DNA of 9,989 nucleotides from Vulcanisaeta sp. MG_3 (lineage in GTDB: Archaea; Thermoproteota; Thermoprotei; Thermoproteales; Thermocladiaceae), in contig LOCH01000006.1 in the NCBI GenBank assembly GCA_001516765.1, positions 1 to 9,989 of the forward strand. Reading direction: 5' to 3'. Within the stretch, counting starts at the first letter, position 1. The number at the start of each line of letters is the position of its first letter. The position numbers were made by a program, and so were the translations under genes. The notes beneath the pieces were generated by a model. That model did not search any database, had not been told where the DNA came from, and saw nothing but the letters and a program-made list of their open reading frames with translations. Positions 1-6,372 of the stretch are shown here, in pieces.

Positions 1-68
1 TTATGCTCGTGATATTCGTGATATACAGGTTACTCCTGAGCGTAGGTGGTGGGTATGGGTACGGTTGA
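1..68 (+). CDS. C-terminal tail of a probable ABC transporter permease (partial)
   Basis: The frame whose codons begin at base 3 is open from the window edge to TGA at 66-68. It encodes about 21 residues: a very hydrophobic stretch (MLVIFVIYRLLL) followed by a glycine/tyrosine-rich tail. That is what the end of a last transmembrane helix looks like. The frame overlaps the start of the following ABC ATPase by about 14 bases, an arrangement typical of translationally coupled transporter operons, so I infer the membrane subunit of the same importer. Only the tail is visible, so the family cannot be named from this piece alone. Confidence 0.5.
   Translation, partial: MLVIFVIYRLLLSVGGGYGYG
44..51 (+). 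promoter_or_regulatory. Shine-Dalgarno for the ABC ATPase
   Basis: AGGTGGTG lies 3-10 nt before ATG 55 and matches the archaeal anti-Shine-Dalgarno complement (GGAGGTGATC). It supports ATG 55 over the alternative GTG codons at 46 and 49, and internal ribosome loading within an operon. Confidence 0.5.
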
Positions 69-1104
69 GCTCAGGGATGTTACTGTTAACCTAAGGTTCT
101 TCAGGCTTGGGCCGATAACCACGGTGTTTAACAGCAGGAGTTACAATGTTGTTTTGGGACCCACGGGCTCGGGTAAGAGCACATTATTGAAGGTTATAGC
201 CGGTTTATACAATGTGAGTAGTGGTAGGGTTTTCATTGATGGTGAGGATGTGACGGAGATACCACCTGAGGCGCGCGATATTTCCTATGTGCCTCAGGGT
301 TATGCAGTCTTTGATCATATGAGTGTTTACGAGAATATAGAGTATGGTCTTAGGTTTAGGGGCGTGCCTAGTGGTGAGAGGCGTAGGTTGGTTGAGGAGA
401 TCGCTAAAGATCTTGGTATTAAGCATTTATTGGGCAGGAAGGCTGTTAATCTAAGTGGTGGTGAGCAGCAGAGGGTTGCGTTAGCCAGGGCTTTGGTTGT
501 TAGACCTAAGGTTTTGCTGTTGGATGAACCTCTCTCAATGCTTGATAGGGTGACTAGGGAAAGGATAATACCGCTATTGAAGGAGTTGCCTAGGAAGTAT
601 GAGACTACGGTGATTCACGTAACTCATGATTGGGATGAGGCTTACTCGCTAGCTGATAAGGTGTTCATAATGAACATGGGCAGAGTGATAGAGGAGGGGG
701 ATCCCGCGCAGATCTTTGAGAGACCTAGGAGTGTATTCACGGCTCAATTCCTAGGGTTTCAAAACGTAATTAGGGGTGTTGCCGAGATGACTGGTGATGG
801 CAGTATCATTATGGTTGGTAATATTGAGTTCCATAGTAATGAGGCAGCGTCAGGCGGCGTCTATGTGTGCATTAGGCCTGAGTGGATCGAGGTTTTCAAA
901 GACGATGATGTACATGCCCCTATTGGTGATAATGTATTTAGGGGTGTGGTTAATGAGGTCATTAGGACGAGGGTTGGTTATCAAGCCATGGTCTCCTTAG
1001 AGAACAACCTCACACTCACTGTTCTATCGAGGATCCCATTGAGCCCAGGTGATGAGGTGATCATTAGAGTTCCTAAGGGCAATGTTCATGTTATCTTGGA
1101 ATAA
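55..1104 (+). CDS. ABC transporter ATP-binding protein, molybdate/tungstate (WtpC/ModC)-like
   Basis: ATPase subunit that would power an importer at the cytoplasmic membrane. From ATG 55 (349 aa) the visible motifs are Walker A GPTGSGKST (residues 35-43), the Q-loop glutamine in VPQGYAVF (81), the signature LSGGEQQR (133-140), Walker B VLLLDE (153-158) and the H-loop histidine in HVTHDWDEA (191). The nucleotide-binding domain (about 1-230) is followed by a TOBE/Mop-like C-terminal domain of about 110 residues, as in WtpC/ModC and related oxyanion ATPases. The D-loop reads SMLD rather than the usual SALD. The total length fits WtpC. The start was chosen for its Shine-Dalgarno; GTG 46 would add three residues. 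It overlaps the upstream permease tail, so an operon is likely. The substrate is inferred: other TOBE-bearing importers (sulfate, sugar, polyamine, iron) are possible, and the binding-protein gene that would settle it is outside the window. Confidence 0.85.
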   Translation: MGTVELRDVTVNLRFFRLGPITTVFNSRSYNVVLGPTGSGKSTLLKVIAGLYNVSSGRVFIDGEDVTEIPPEARDISYVPQGYAVFDHMSVYENIEYGLRFRGVPSGERRRLVEEIAKDLGIKHLLGRKAVNLSGGEQQRVALARALVVRPKVLLLDEPLSMLDRVTRERIIPLLKELPRKYETTVIHVTHDWDEAYSLADKVFIMNMGRVIEEGDPAQIFERPRSVFTAQFLGFQNVIRGVAEMTGDGSIIMVGNIEFHSNEAASGGVYVCIRPEWIEVFKDDDVHAPIGDNVFRGVVNEVIRTRVGYQAMVSLENNLTLTVLSRIPLSPGDEVIIRVPKGNVHVILE

Positions 1105-1173
1105 TTATTCATCTATATTTAACTAAATATTTATGATAAATTTACTATATTGAGCAAGCGTCGAAATCATATT

Positions 1174-1190
1174 AAGAAATCAATATAAAT
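1174..1190 (+). promoter_or_regulatory. Promoter of malic enzyme (BRE/TATA, leaderless)
   Basis: A purine-rich BRE-like stretch (AAGAAA, 1174-1179) precedes a TATA box ATATAAAT at 1183-1190. The box is centred about 25 nt before ATG 1212, so transcription is predicted to start at or next to the start codon. No Shine-Dalgarno is present. Confidence 0.55.
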
Positions 1191-1211
1191 CCTAACATTA
1201 ATGGTACCGCG

Positions 1212-2543
1212 ATGAGTGAGGAATCAGAAAAGTGGTTTAAGATCGCCGTAGAAGCGTCTAGGAGATATGGCGGGAAGGTAATGGTTTTGCCAAAGGTACC
1301 CGTCAGGAGCCTTCAGGACTTCTCAATATGGTACACACCGGGCGTTGCTGCGGTTTCTAGGGAGATAAGTAGGGATGTTGATAAGTCATTCGAATATACA
1401 TGGAGGTGGAACGCAATAGCCGTGCTCACAGACGGCACTAGAGTTCTTGGTTTGGGCGATGTGGGCCCGGAGGCTGCGATACCCGTTATGGAGGGTAAAT
1501 CATTGCTCTATAAGTACTTAGGTGGTGTTGATGCCGTGCCATTGCCCGTGAGAGCCAGTACGGCTGATGATTTAGTTAACATTGGTAAGGCTATAGAACC
1601 AGCCTTCGGAGGTATAAATCTCGAGGATATTGAGTCGCCAAAGTGCTTCTACGTACTCGATAAGTTGAGGGAGGAGTTGAAAATAGCAGTTTGGCACGAT
1701 GACCAACAGGGTACAGCGGGCGCAATACTCGCTGGCTTAATCAATGCATTTAAGATCGTTGGTAAGAGGATGGAGGATTCCACAATAGTGTTTATTGGGG
1801 CTGGAGCTTCGAATATAGCGGCGGCGAGGGTATTAATTAAGGCTGGCGTTAAACCCGGCAACATAGTACTCGTTGATAGCAAGGGGATACTGCACCCTGA
1901 GAGGGAGGATATGGATAAGCTAATGCTAACCAACCCGTGGAAGTACGAGTTGGCGTTGAAGACTAATGCGGAGAGGAGGAGGGGTGGTATTAAGGAGGCC
2001 CTGGTTGGTGCTGACGCCGTTGTTGCAGCTTCGGTGCAGGGCCCTGGTGTGATAAAGAAGGAGTGGATTAGGTCCATGAATAAGGACCCAATTGTGTTCG
2101 CGCTGGCTAACCCAATCCCGGAGATATGGCCTTGGGAGGCTAAGGAGGCTGGTGCCAAGGTAGTCGCCACAGGTAGGAGTGACTTTCCAAACCAGGTGAA
2201 TAACTCACTTGTTTTTCCAGGCGTGTTTAGGGGCGCGTTGGATGTTAGGGTCAAGACCATAACTGATGAGATGATAATTGCCGCTGCCCAGGAGATTGCC
2301 AACTTCGTTGGTGATAAATTGAGCGAGGACAAGATATTACCAACAATGGAGGAGTGGGACTTCTATCCAAGGGTTGCTGCTGCGGTTGCTGTGAAGGCTG
2401 TGGAGCAGGGTGTTGCTAGGAAATCAACAGGTTGGAAGGAGGAGTATGAGAGGGCGAGGGAGATAATAGCAACGGCTAAGCTTATGATCGAGACACTCTT
2501 TGGCAAGGGCTTAATCAGGAATTTACTTGGCGATTTGGCTTAG
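1212..2543 (+). CDS. NAD(P)-dependent malic enzyme
   Basis: Oxidative decarboxylation of malate to pyruvate and CO2 with reduction of NAD(P), in the cytoplasm, linking the C4 acid pool to pyruvate. The 443-residue protein has the compact prokaryotic malic enzyme layout. YTPGVA at 41-46 holds the catalytic tyrosine (Y41). [18 protein letters not shown] at 79-96 ends in the catalytic lysine (K96). GGINLEDIE supplies metal ligands E138 and D139, and [10 protein letters not shown] carries the third acidic ligand (D163/D164). A Rossmann domain follows, with GAGASN at 196-201 and VDSKG at 221-225, then ANPIPEI and the family's [20 protein letters not shown] block. ATG 1212 is the start; ATG 1201 is in another frame and stops after four codons. 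Whether it uses NAD or NADP cannot be read with confidence. The gene is intact, preceded by its own leaderless promoter, and faces the UPF0147 gene with a 2-nt gap. Confidence 0.95.
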   Translation: MSEESEKWFKIAVEASRRYGGKVMVLPKVPVRSLQDFSIWYTPGVAAVSREISRDVDKSFEYTWRWNAIAVLTDGTRVLGLGDVGPEAAIPVMEGKSLLYKYLGGVDAVPLPVRASTADDLVNIGKAIEPAFGGINLEDIESPKCFYVLDKLREELKIAVWHDDQQGTAGAILAGLINAFKIVGKRMEDSTIVFIGAGASNIAAARVLIKAGVKPGNIVLVDSKGILHPEREDMDKLMLTNPWKYELALKTNAERRRGGIKEALVGADAVVAASVQGPGVIKKEWIRSMNKDPIVFALANPIPEIWPWEAKEAGAKVVATGRSDFPNQVNNSLVFPGVFRGALDVRVKTITDEMIIAAAQEIANFVGDKLSEDKILPTMEEWDFYPRVAAAVAVKAVEQGVARKSTGWKEEYERAREIIATAKLMIETLFGKGLIRNLLGDLA

Positions 2544-2545
2544 GG

Positions 2546-2842
2546 CTATACAACATCCTTTATCTGCTCAAGTATTGCTATTACCTGTAAAAACACAACC
2601 CTACTAAAAAGTGGCATGTTGGGGTCTGCCAAGGCCTCGTCCAAAATACTTATTACGGTTGATGCCTTTAAGCCAGGGCTCATGTTCGGATCCATCAATA
2701 TTCTAACAGCCTCGCTAGCCGACCTCCTAATATTCCTGGGTATTCCCATGTCCTGCACGACCCTGGTTAGGTAATAAAGGGCCTGCTTTATTCTCTCGTC
2801 CGTCTCATCCTTACTTAATCCGGGTGTTTGCTTGCTCGACAT
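2546..2842 (-). CDS. UPF0147 family protein
   Basis: Small (98 aa) charged, predicted all-alpha protein of the archaeal UPF0147 family, whose function I do not know. The recognisable core runs from about DERIKQALYYLTRVVQD through GIPRNIRRSASEAVRILMDP and SPGLKASTVISILDEALADPNMP to VVFLQVIAILEQIKD. This is a HEAT-like succession of amphipathic helices without transmembrane segments or cysteines. ATG 2842 is preferred over the TTG two codons upstream because GGTGAT (2848-2853 on the minus strand) sits at ideal Shine-Dalgarno distance. It ends two bases from the malic enzyme stop, tail to tail. It has its own promoter in the shared upstream region with the Lrp-type gene, which is transcribed divergently. 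Confidence 0.85.
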   Translation of the reverse strand: MSSKQTPGLSKDETDERIKQALYYLTRVVQDMGIPRNIRRSASEAVRILMDPNMSPGLKASTVISILDEALADPNMPLFSRVVFLQVIAILEQIKDVV

Positions 2843-2847
2843 TTTCA

Positions 2848-2853
2848 ATCACC
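2848..2853 (-). promoter_or_regulatory. Shine-Dalgarno deciding the UPF0147 start
   Basis: On the minus strand GGTGAT lies five bases before ATG 2842 and is complementary to the archaeal 16S tail. It shows a leadered mRNA, unlike most other genes here, and favours ATG 2842 over TTG 2848. Confidence 0.55.
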
Positions 2854-2865
2854 AAGAAGGGTTAT

Positions 2866-2887
2866 GTTATTGGAAATCGTTAATAAC
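2866..2887. promoter_or_regulatory. Inverted repeat, possible operator at UPF0147 start site
   Basis: GTTATT (2866-2871) and its exact complement AATAAC (2882-2887) are separated by 10 nt and cover the predicted UPF0147 transcription start. The 6-N10-6 layout is the same as that of the repeat at 3031-3052. With 6-bp AT-rich arms it may be chance. Confidence 0.25.
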
Positions 2888-2889
2888 CA

Positions 2890-2897
2890 ATATAAAA
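2890..2897 (-). promoter_or_regulatory. TATA box of UPF0147 gene
   Basis: TTTTATAT on the minus strand is centred about 51 nt before ATG 2842. It predicts a start site near 2867 and a leader of about 25 nt, consistent with the Shine-Dalgarno seen downstream. Confidence 0.4.
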
Positions 2898-3030
2898 ACA
2901 TTTTTCCCGATTTATCTCATCACGTGGTATGGACTTATTCATATTTTTTCATGGTTTAGTTATGTATGAATTATTTGCTTTCCCTTGGGCATATTAATGA
3001 TTAAGTGGTTTTTGTTTTTGTCCGTTCCTA

Positions 3031-3052
3031 CGATAATTATGTGAAGTTATCG
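3031..3052. promoter_or_regulatory. Inverted repeat upstream of the Lrp-type gene
   Basis: CGATAA (3031-3036) and TTATCG (3047-3052) form a perfect dyad with a 10-nt spacer, ending about 35 nt before the TATA box of the regulator gene. Lrp-family proteins commonly bind dyads near their own promoters, so an autoregulatory site is plausible but unproven. Confidence 0.3.
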
Positions 3053-3087
3053 GCAATAAAGTAAACATTTTTATAACAAGCGAATGA

Positions 3088-3095
3088 TTTTTAAA
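3088..3095 (+). promoter_or_regulatory. TATA box of Lrp-type regulator (leaderless)
   Basis: TTTTTAAA is centred about 26 nt before ATG 3118, which predicts a leaderless transcript. No Shine-Dalgarno is seen. Confidence 0.5.
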
Positions 3096-3117
3096 TGAGA
3101 CATGAAATACTTAGTTG

Positions 3118-3582
3118 ATGTCAATAACGGAGGAGGTGGATCAGACGGATATTGAGATTTTGAAAATGTTGCAGGACGACTGTAGGGTAACGCTTGATGA
3201 GATGGCGAATAAGTTAAAGATCTCTAAATCCACTGTGTACTACAGGATAAAGAAGCTCGAGAGACTCGGTATAATACTTGGGTGCCATGCAAAGCTAAGT
3301 CCTGAGAAGATGGGTAAGGATTACGTAGCCATTATACTGGTTAAGGCGAAGTACGGACCTGGTTATCATGAGAAGGTTGGTCAAAAATTGGCTGAGATCA
3401 CGGGAGTCACCGTTGTTTACTACATATTTGGTGAGTGGGACTTTGTGTTGCAGGTTAGGGCTAGCGGTAAGGATGAGATTCTTAGGATACTTGAGCAAAT
3501 AATGAATATGGAGGAGGTCGAGAGGACGTCAACGTTGATCGTGGCCAAGGTCATTAAGGAGGATCCCAGACTACCCATTTAG
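3118..3582 (+). CDS. Lrp/AsnC family transcriptional regulator
   Basis: DNA-binding regulator of the feast/famine family; homologues often respond to amino acids and form dimers to octamers. From ATG 3118 the protein has 154 residues, the usual size. An N-terminal winged helix-turn-helix spans about 8-60, from DQTDIEILKMLQDDCRVTLDEMA to a recognition helix about SKSTVYYRIKKL at 36-47. A C-terminal RAM/effector domain (about 65-150) contains the conserved FGEWDFVLQV strand and turn. The TTG one codon upstream is less likely, since the TATA spacing points at ATG 3118. The divergent UPF0147 gene shares the upstream region, and two 6-N10-6 dyads there could be its sites. The regulated genes and the ligand cannot be told from the sequence. 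Confidence 0.92.
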   Translation: MSITEEVDQTDIEILKMLQDDCRVTLDEMANKLKISKSTVYYRIKKLERLGIILGCHAKLSPEKMGKDYVAIILVKAKYGPGYHEKVGQKLAEITGVTVVYYIFGEWDFVLQVRASGKDEILRILEQIMNMEEVERTSTLIVAKVIKEDPRLPI

Positions 3583-3628
3583 GATTGAGGCAGGAATTAA
3601 AGTGCCATTAAAATCCACGATGAGGTAA

Positions 3629-3636
3629 GTTTAAGA
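3629..3636 (+). promoter_or_regulatory. TATA-like box of polB (leaderless)
   Basis: GTTTAAGA is centred about 28 nt before ATG 3661, with no Shine-Dalgarno between. A leaderless start is predicted. Confidence 0.4.
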
Positions 3637-3660
3637 TAAGCACTTTAGTGTTAGTTCTTA

Positions 3661-4566
3661 ATGGAATTAACATTTTGGTTATTAGACGTAACCTACGGGG
3701 TTGTGGGCAACACACCCGAATTGAGGTTATTCGGCATTACCAACAATGATAAGAGAGTGCTGGTCCTGGATAGGTCATTCAGACCCTACTTCTACGTATT
3801 ACCCTCAGGGGATCCAAGCACCGTTTTGGCAAATATTAAGCGTAAGCTTGAGGGTAGGGTGTTGGGTGTCGAGCTTGTTAAGCGTAGGTTGTTTGGTGGT
3901 GAGGTTGATGCCATCAAGGTTACGGCAACAATACCCGAGAAGGTTAGGGAGCTCAGGGAGATCGCTGCGGAGATACCCGGCGTCAAGGATGTGCTTGAGG
4001 CAGACATCAGGTTCTCGCAGAGGTACTTACTCGACATGGGTGTTAAGCCCAGCAATTGGGTTGTTGTTGATCAGTGTGAGGAGGTTAAGGGTAATTACCA
4101 AGTCGACCTGGTCTGTCTGGCTAAGACGAGACCTAGGATGATTGAGGAGCACAAATTACCAAACTTCAGAATCATTGCGTTGGATATTGAGGTTTATAAT
4201 CCAAGGGGTATGCCGAACCCTGATAGGGATCCCATAATAATAATATCTACAATGACTAAGGAGGACGGCATCAAGATGTTCGTTGCTGACGATAGTAAGA
4301 ACGACGCTAAGATAATTAGGGAGTTCGTGGATTACCTGAGGAAGTACGACCCAGACATCATCGTTGGTTACAATAATAACGGCTTCGATTGGCCATACCT
4401 GGTAAATAGGTCATCTAGGGTTGGTGTTAAACTCACGATATCGAGGATGGGAAACCCACCCGAACCCAGTGTCTATGGTCACTGGTCGGTGATTGGTAGG
4501 GCTAATGTGGACCTTTACAACTTCATTGAGGAAATGGGTGAAATTAAGGTTAAGAGCCTTGGATAG
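3661..4566 (+). CDS. Family B DNA polymerase, N-terminal and exonuclease part (frame broken at 4561)
   Basis: First part of a replicative/repair family B DNA polymerase. It reads in frame 1 from ATG 3661 to TAG 4564-4566. It holds the N-terminal domain (about 1-165) and two of the three metal-binding motifs of the 3'-5' proofreading exonuclease: Exo I LDIEVY (D175, E177) and Exo II GYNNNGFDWPYL (N240, D243). Homology continues without a gap up to IKVKSL (residue 300, codon CTT 4558-4560). The conserved continuation DRAAEFLGV then appears one base further on, in frame 2. Dropping one G of GG 4561-4562 joins the parts into about 784 residues, close to the size of Thermoproteales PolB3-type enzymes. 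Taken alone this piece lacks Exo III and the whole polymerase domain, so it should not be a working polymerase or a normal exonuclease. Possible causes are a sequence error, a real mutation or +1 recoding. Confidence 0.92.
   Translation: MELTFWLLDVTYGVVGNTPELRLFGITNNDKRVLVLDRSFRPYFYVLPSGDPSTVLANIKRKLEGRVLGVELVKRRLFGGEVDAIKVTATIPEKVRELREIAAEIPGVKDVLEADIRFSQRYLLDMGVKPSNWVVVDQCEEVKGNYQVDLVCLAKTRPRMIEEHKLPNFRIIALDIEVYNPRGMPNPDRDPIIIISTMTKEDGIKMFVADDSKNDAKIIREFVDYLRKYDPDIIVGYNNNGFDWPYLVNRSSRVGVKLTISRMGNPPEPSVYGHWSVIGRANVDLYNFIEEMGEIKVKSLG
4558..4566 (+). other. +1 frame break in polB
   Basis: Zero-frame codons are CTT GGA TAG; the family sequence demands CTT GAT AGG. One G of the pair at 4561-4562 is extra. 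Reading through TAG in frame does not help: that frame runs into TGA about a dozen codons later and has no homology. The polymerase continues only after a +1 shift. Confidence 0.85.
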
Positions 4567-6016
4567 GGCTGCGGAGTTCCTTGGTGTCATGAGGAGGGAT
4601 GAGAGGGTCTTAATACCTGGGCATAGGATCTATGAGTATTGGGACGACAAATCAAAGCGCGACCTCCTCCTTAGGTACGCCAGGGATGACGTGGTTAGTA
4701 CTTACGGCCTTGCCGAGAAGTTATTACCCTTCGCAATACAGTTATCCTCAATCTCAGGTCTACCGCTTGATCAGGTTGGTGCATCAAGCGTTGGCGCCAG
4801 GGTTGAGTGGATGATATTCTACGAGGCAGTCAAGAGGGGTGAGTTGGCACCTAATCGTGAGGAGAGGCCGTACGAGACATATAAGGGTGCTGTTGTACTA
4901 GAGCCAAGGCCGGGTCTTCATGAGGACATTGCTGTAATAGACTTCTCCAGTATGTATCCGAGCATAATGATGAAGTATAATGTCTCGCCGGACACCTTGG
5001 TGATTGGTGATTGCAATGATTGCTATGTGGCTCCCGAGAATAACTACAGATTTAGGAAAACGCCAGAGGGATTATACCCAGGCCTGCTTAGGGTTCTGGT
5101 TGAGAGTAGGCGTAAGGTTAGGGAGTTAATGAAGAATTACCCAGAAAACAGCCCTGATTGGGTTCTACTCAATGAGAGACAGAGGGCGCTTAAGGTAATG
5201 GCCAACGCAATGTATGGCTACTGCGGTTGGTTGGGAGCTAGGTGGTATAGGCGTGAGGTCGCCGAGGCCGTGACAGCGTGGGGTAGGAACCTACTTAAGA
5301 CCGTGATTGAGAAGGCGAGGTCCTTAGGCTTGCCGATAATTTACGGTGATACGGACAGTCTGTTCGTTAAGAACATAGGCGATAAGGTTGATGCATTAAT
5401 AAATTACATAAATAATGAGTTGGGTTTCGACGTTAAGGTTGATAAGGTCTACAGAAGGGTTCTATTTACGGAGGCCAAGAAGAGGTATGTTGGGTTGACA
5501 ATAGATGGTGAGGTGGATATCGTCGGTTTCGAGGCTGTTAGGGGTGATTGGGCTGAGGTGGCTAAGGATGTCCAGGAGAATGTTGCTGAGATCGTACTTA
5601 AGACAGGTGATGTGGGTAAGGCTGTTGCGTATGTGAAGTCGATCATCGATAAGTTGAAGGCGTTCCAATTCGATATTGATGACGTCATAATATGGAAAAC
5701 CCTGGATAAATCGTTGAATGAGTATAAGGTACTAACGCCTCATGTTGCAGCAGCTAAGCAATTGATTGAGGCGGGTTATAAGGTTGGTAAGGGTGATATG
5801 GTTGGTTACGTAATAGTTAAGGGAGGTGGTGCAAAGCTTGCGTATAAGGTCAAGCCCTACATACTCATTAAGGACATTAGGGAGATAGATGTTGATTACT
5901 ATATTGAGAAGCAGGTAATACCAGCCGCCATGAGGATACTCGAAGTCCTAGGCGTTAAGGAGTCACAGTTAATGGAGGGCAAGGCTGGCAAGTCAATACT
6001 CGATTTCTTCCAGTAA
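4562..6016 (+). CDS. Family B DNA polymerase, Exo III, palm, fingers and thumb part (frame 2 continuation)
   Basis: Continues the polymerase in frame 2 to TAA 6014-6016. Numbering on the joined protein: Exo III YARDD (Y339, D343), motif A DFSSMYPSI (catalytic D427), motif B KVMANAMYG (K511, N515, Y518, G519) and motif C YGDTDS (catalytic D563 and D565). Thumb and C-terminal sequence follow. The end, GKSILDFFQ, resembles a PCNA-interacting box (x-x-x-I-x-x-FF), with glycine where glutamine is usual, so clamp binding is likely. All catalytic residues are present, which argues for an active enzyme if the frame is restored. The ATG at 4493 in this frame is not a credible start, because its first 23 codons lie over the exonuclease coding sequence and do not look like polymerase. 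If the part is translated separately, ATG 4589 is a possible start. It is convergent with dnaG. Confidence 0.92.
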   Translation, partial: DRAAEFLGVMRRDERVLIPGHRIYEYWDDKSKRDLLLRYARDDVVSTYGLAEKLLPFAIQLSSISGLPLDQVGASSVGARVEWMIFYEAVKRGELAPNREERPYETYKGAVVLEPRPGLHEDIAVIDFSSMYPSIMMKYNVSPDTLVIGDCNDCYVAPENNYRFRKTPEGLYPGLLRVLVESRRKVRELMKNYPENSPDWVLLNERQRALKVMANAMYGYCGWLGARWYRREVAEAVTAWGRNLLKTVIEKARSLGLPIIYGDTDSLFVKNIGDKVDALINYINNELGFDVKVDKVYRRVLFTEAKKRYVGLTIDGEVDIVGFEAVRGDWAEVAKDVQENVAEIVLKTGDVGKAVAYVKSIIDKLKAFQFDIDDVIIWKTLDKSLNEYKVLTPHVAAAKQLIEAGYKVGKGDMVGYVIVKGGGAKLAYKVKPYILIKDIREIDVDYYIEKQVIPAAMRILEVLGVKESQLMEGKAGKSILDFFQ

Positions 6017-6033
6017 TCGTTGATACCCTGGCG

Positions 6034-6071
6034 TTGACGTAAAACGAAACCAAACAATGGTTTTACGTCAA
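6034..6071. terminator. Perfect 12-bp inverted repeat between convergent polB and dnaG
   Basis: TTGACGTAAAAC (6034-6045) and GTTTTACGTCAA (6060-6071) are exact complements around a 14-nt loop. They lie 17 nt after the polB stop and 8 nt beyond the dnaG stop. A stem-loop can form in either transcript, and each carries a T4 run in its second arm. I infer a bidirectional terminator or mRNA 3'-end structure. A protein-binding dyad is an alternative. Known archaeal termination relies mainly on oligo-T, so the role is uncertain. Confidence 0.5.
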
Positions 6072-6078
6072 ACTATGA

Positions 6079-6372
6079 TTACTTACTAGCCTTGCTTAGG
6101 TACTCATCTATAGTTAGTATTAACATGTCGGTGGGGACCTTCGCTATGTTACCTACCCTCGACATTAATAGTAACTTAACGCCCTTGTTAGACGCCACAT
6201 CAACAAGCCTCTGTGTGCATACGCCATCGAAGATCACGGCATACGCATTAGGTAACTGCTGTAATGTATCCACTAGATCCCTAACCGGTATCCTCTTGAT
6301 CTCATTCCAGTGATCATCATATATTACGGCCTCTAACGTACCACTTAGCTTCTTCATCTCCTCAATTACGTT
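6079..6372 (-). CDS. dnaG: DnaG C-terminal domain (continuation after +1 shift)
   Basis: This minus-strand frame encodes NVIEEMKKLSGTLEAVIYDD, then IPVRDLVDTL, AYAVIFDGVCTQRLVDVASNKGV, SRVGNIAKVPTDMLILTIDEY and TAA 6081-6079. It is the conserved C-terminal domain of crenarchaeal DnaG. In Sulfolobus that region is reported to contact the exosome cap protein Csl4 (literature from memory). It is not a separate gene: the only upstream start in frame (TTG 6396) adds residues that do not match, and the frame is directly continuous with the linker of DnaG after removal of one A from 6371-6374. The joined DnaG has about 435 residues, near the roughly 400 of crenarchaeal homologues. If the break is real and not recoded, the cell would make a DnaG lacking its exosome-contact domain. 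Confidence 0.85.
   Translation of the reverse strand, partial: NVIEEMKKLSGTLEAVIYDDHWNEIKRIPVRDLVDTLQQLPNAYAVIFDGVCTQRLVDVASNKGVKLLLMSRVGNIAKVPTDMLILTIDEYLSKASK

Noticed and set aside
1649..2332. Long minus-strand open frame opposite malic enzyme (227 codons)
   Set aside because: It lies entirely antisense to an intact, highly conserved gene, is rich in S, L, T and A as typical of shadow frames, and has no recognisable motif or promoter.
3746..4141. Open frame overlapping the polB N-terminal domain
   Set aside because: Shadow frame in the same strand rich in W, S and R, without start signal or family motifs; the polB frame is clearly the coding one.
4493..4561. ATG 4493 as start of a separate polymerase gene
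   Set aside because: The codons before 4562 are an out-of-frame reading of the exonuclease domain and do not match polymerase sequence; real homology in this frame begins at 4562.
4564..4566. Stop-codon readthrough or pyrrolysine at the polB TAG
   Set aside because: In-frame reading past TAG reaches TGA after about a dozen codons and shows no polymerase sequence; only a +1 shift restores the family sequence.
4540..4600. Intein, intron or insertion element as cause of the polB break
   Set aside because: No extra sequence is present at the junction; conserved residues on both sides are adjacent apart from one base.
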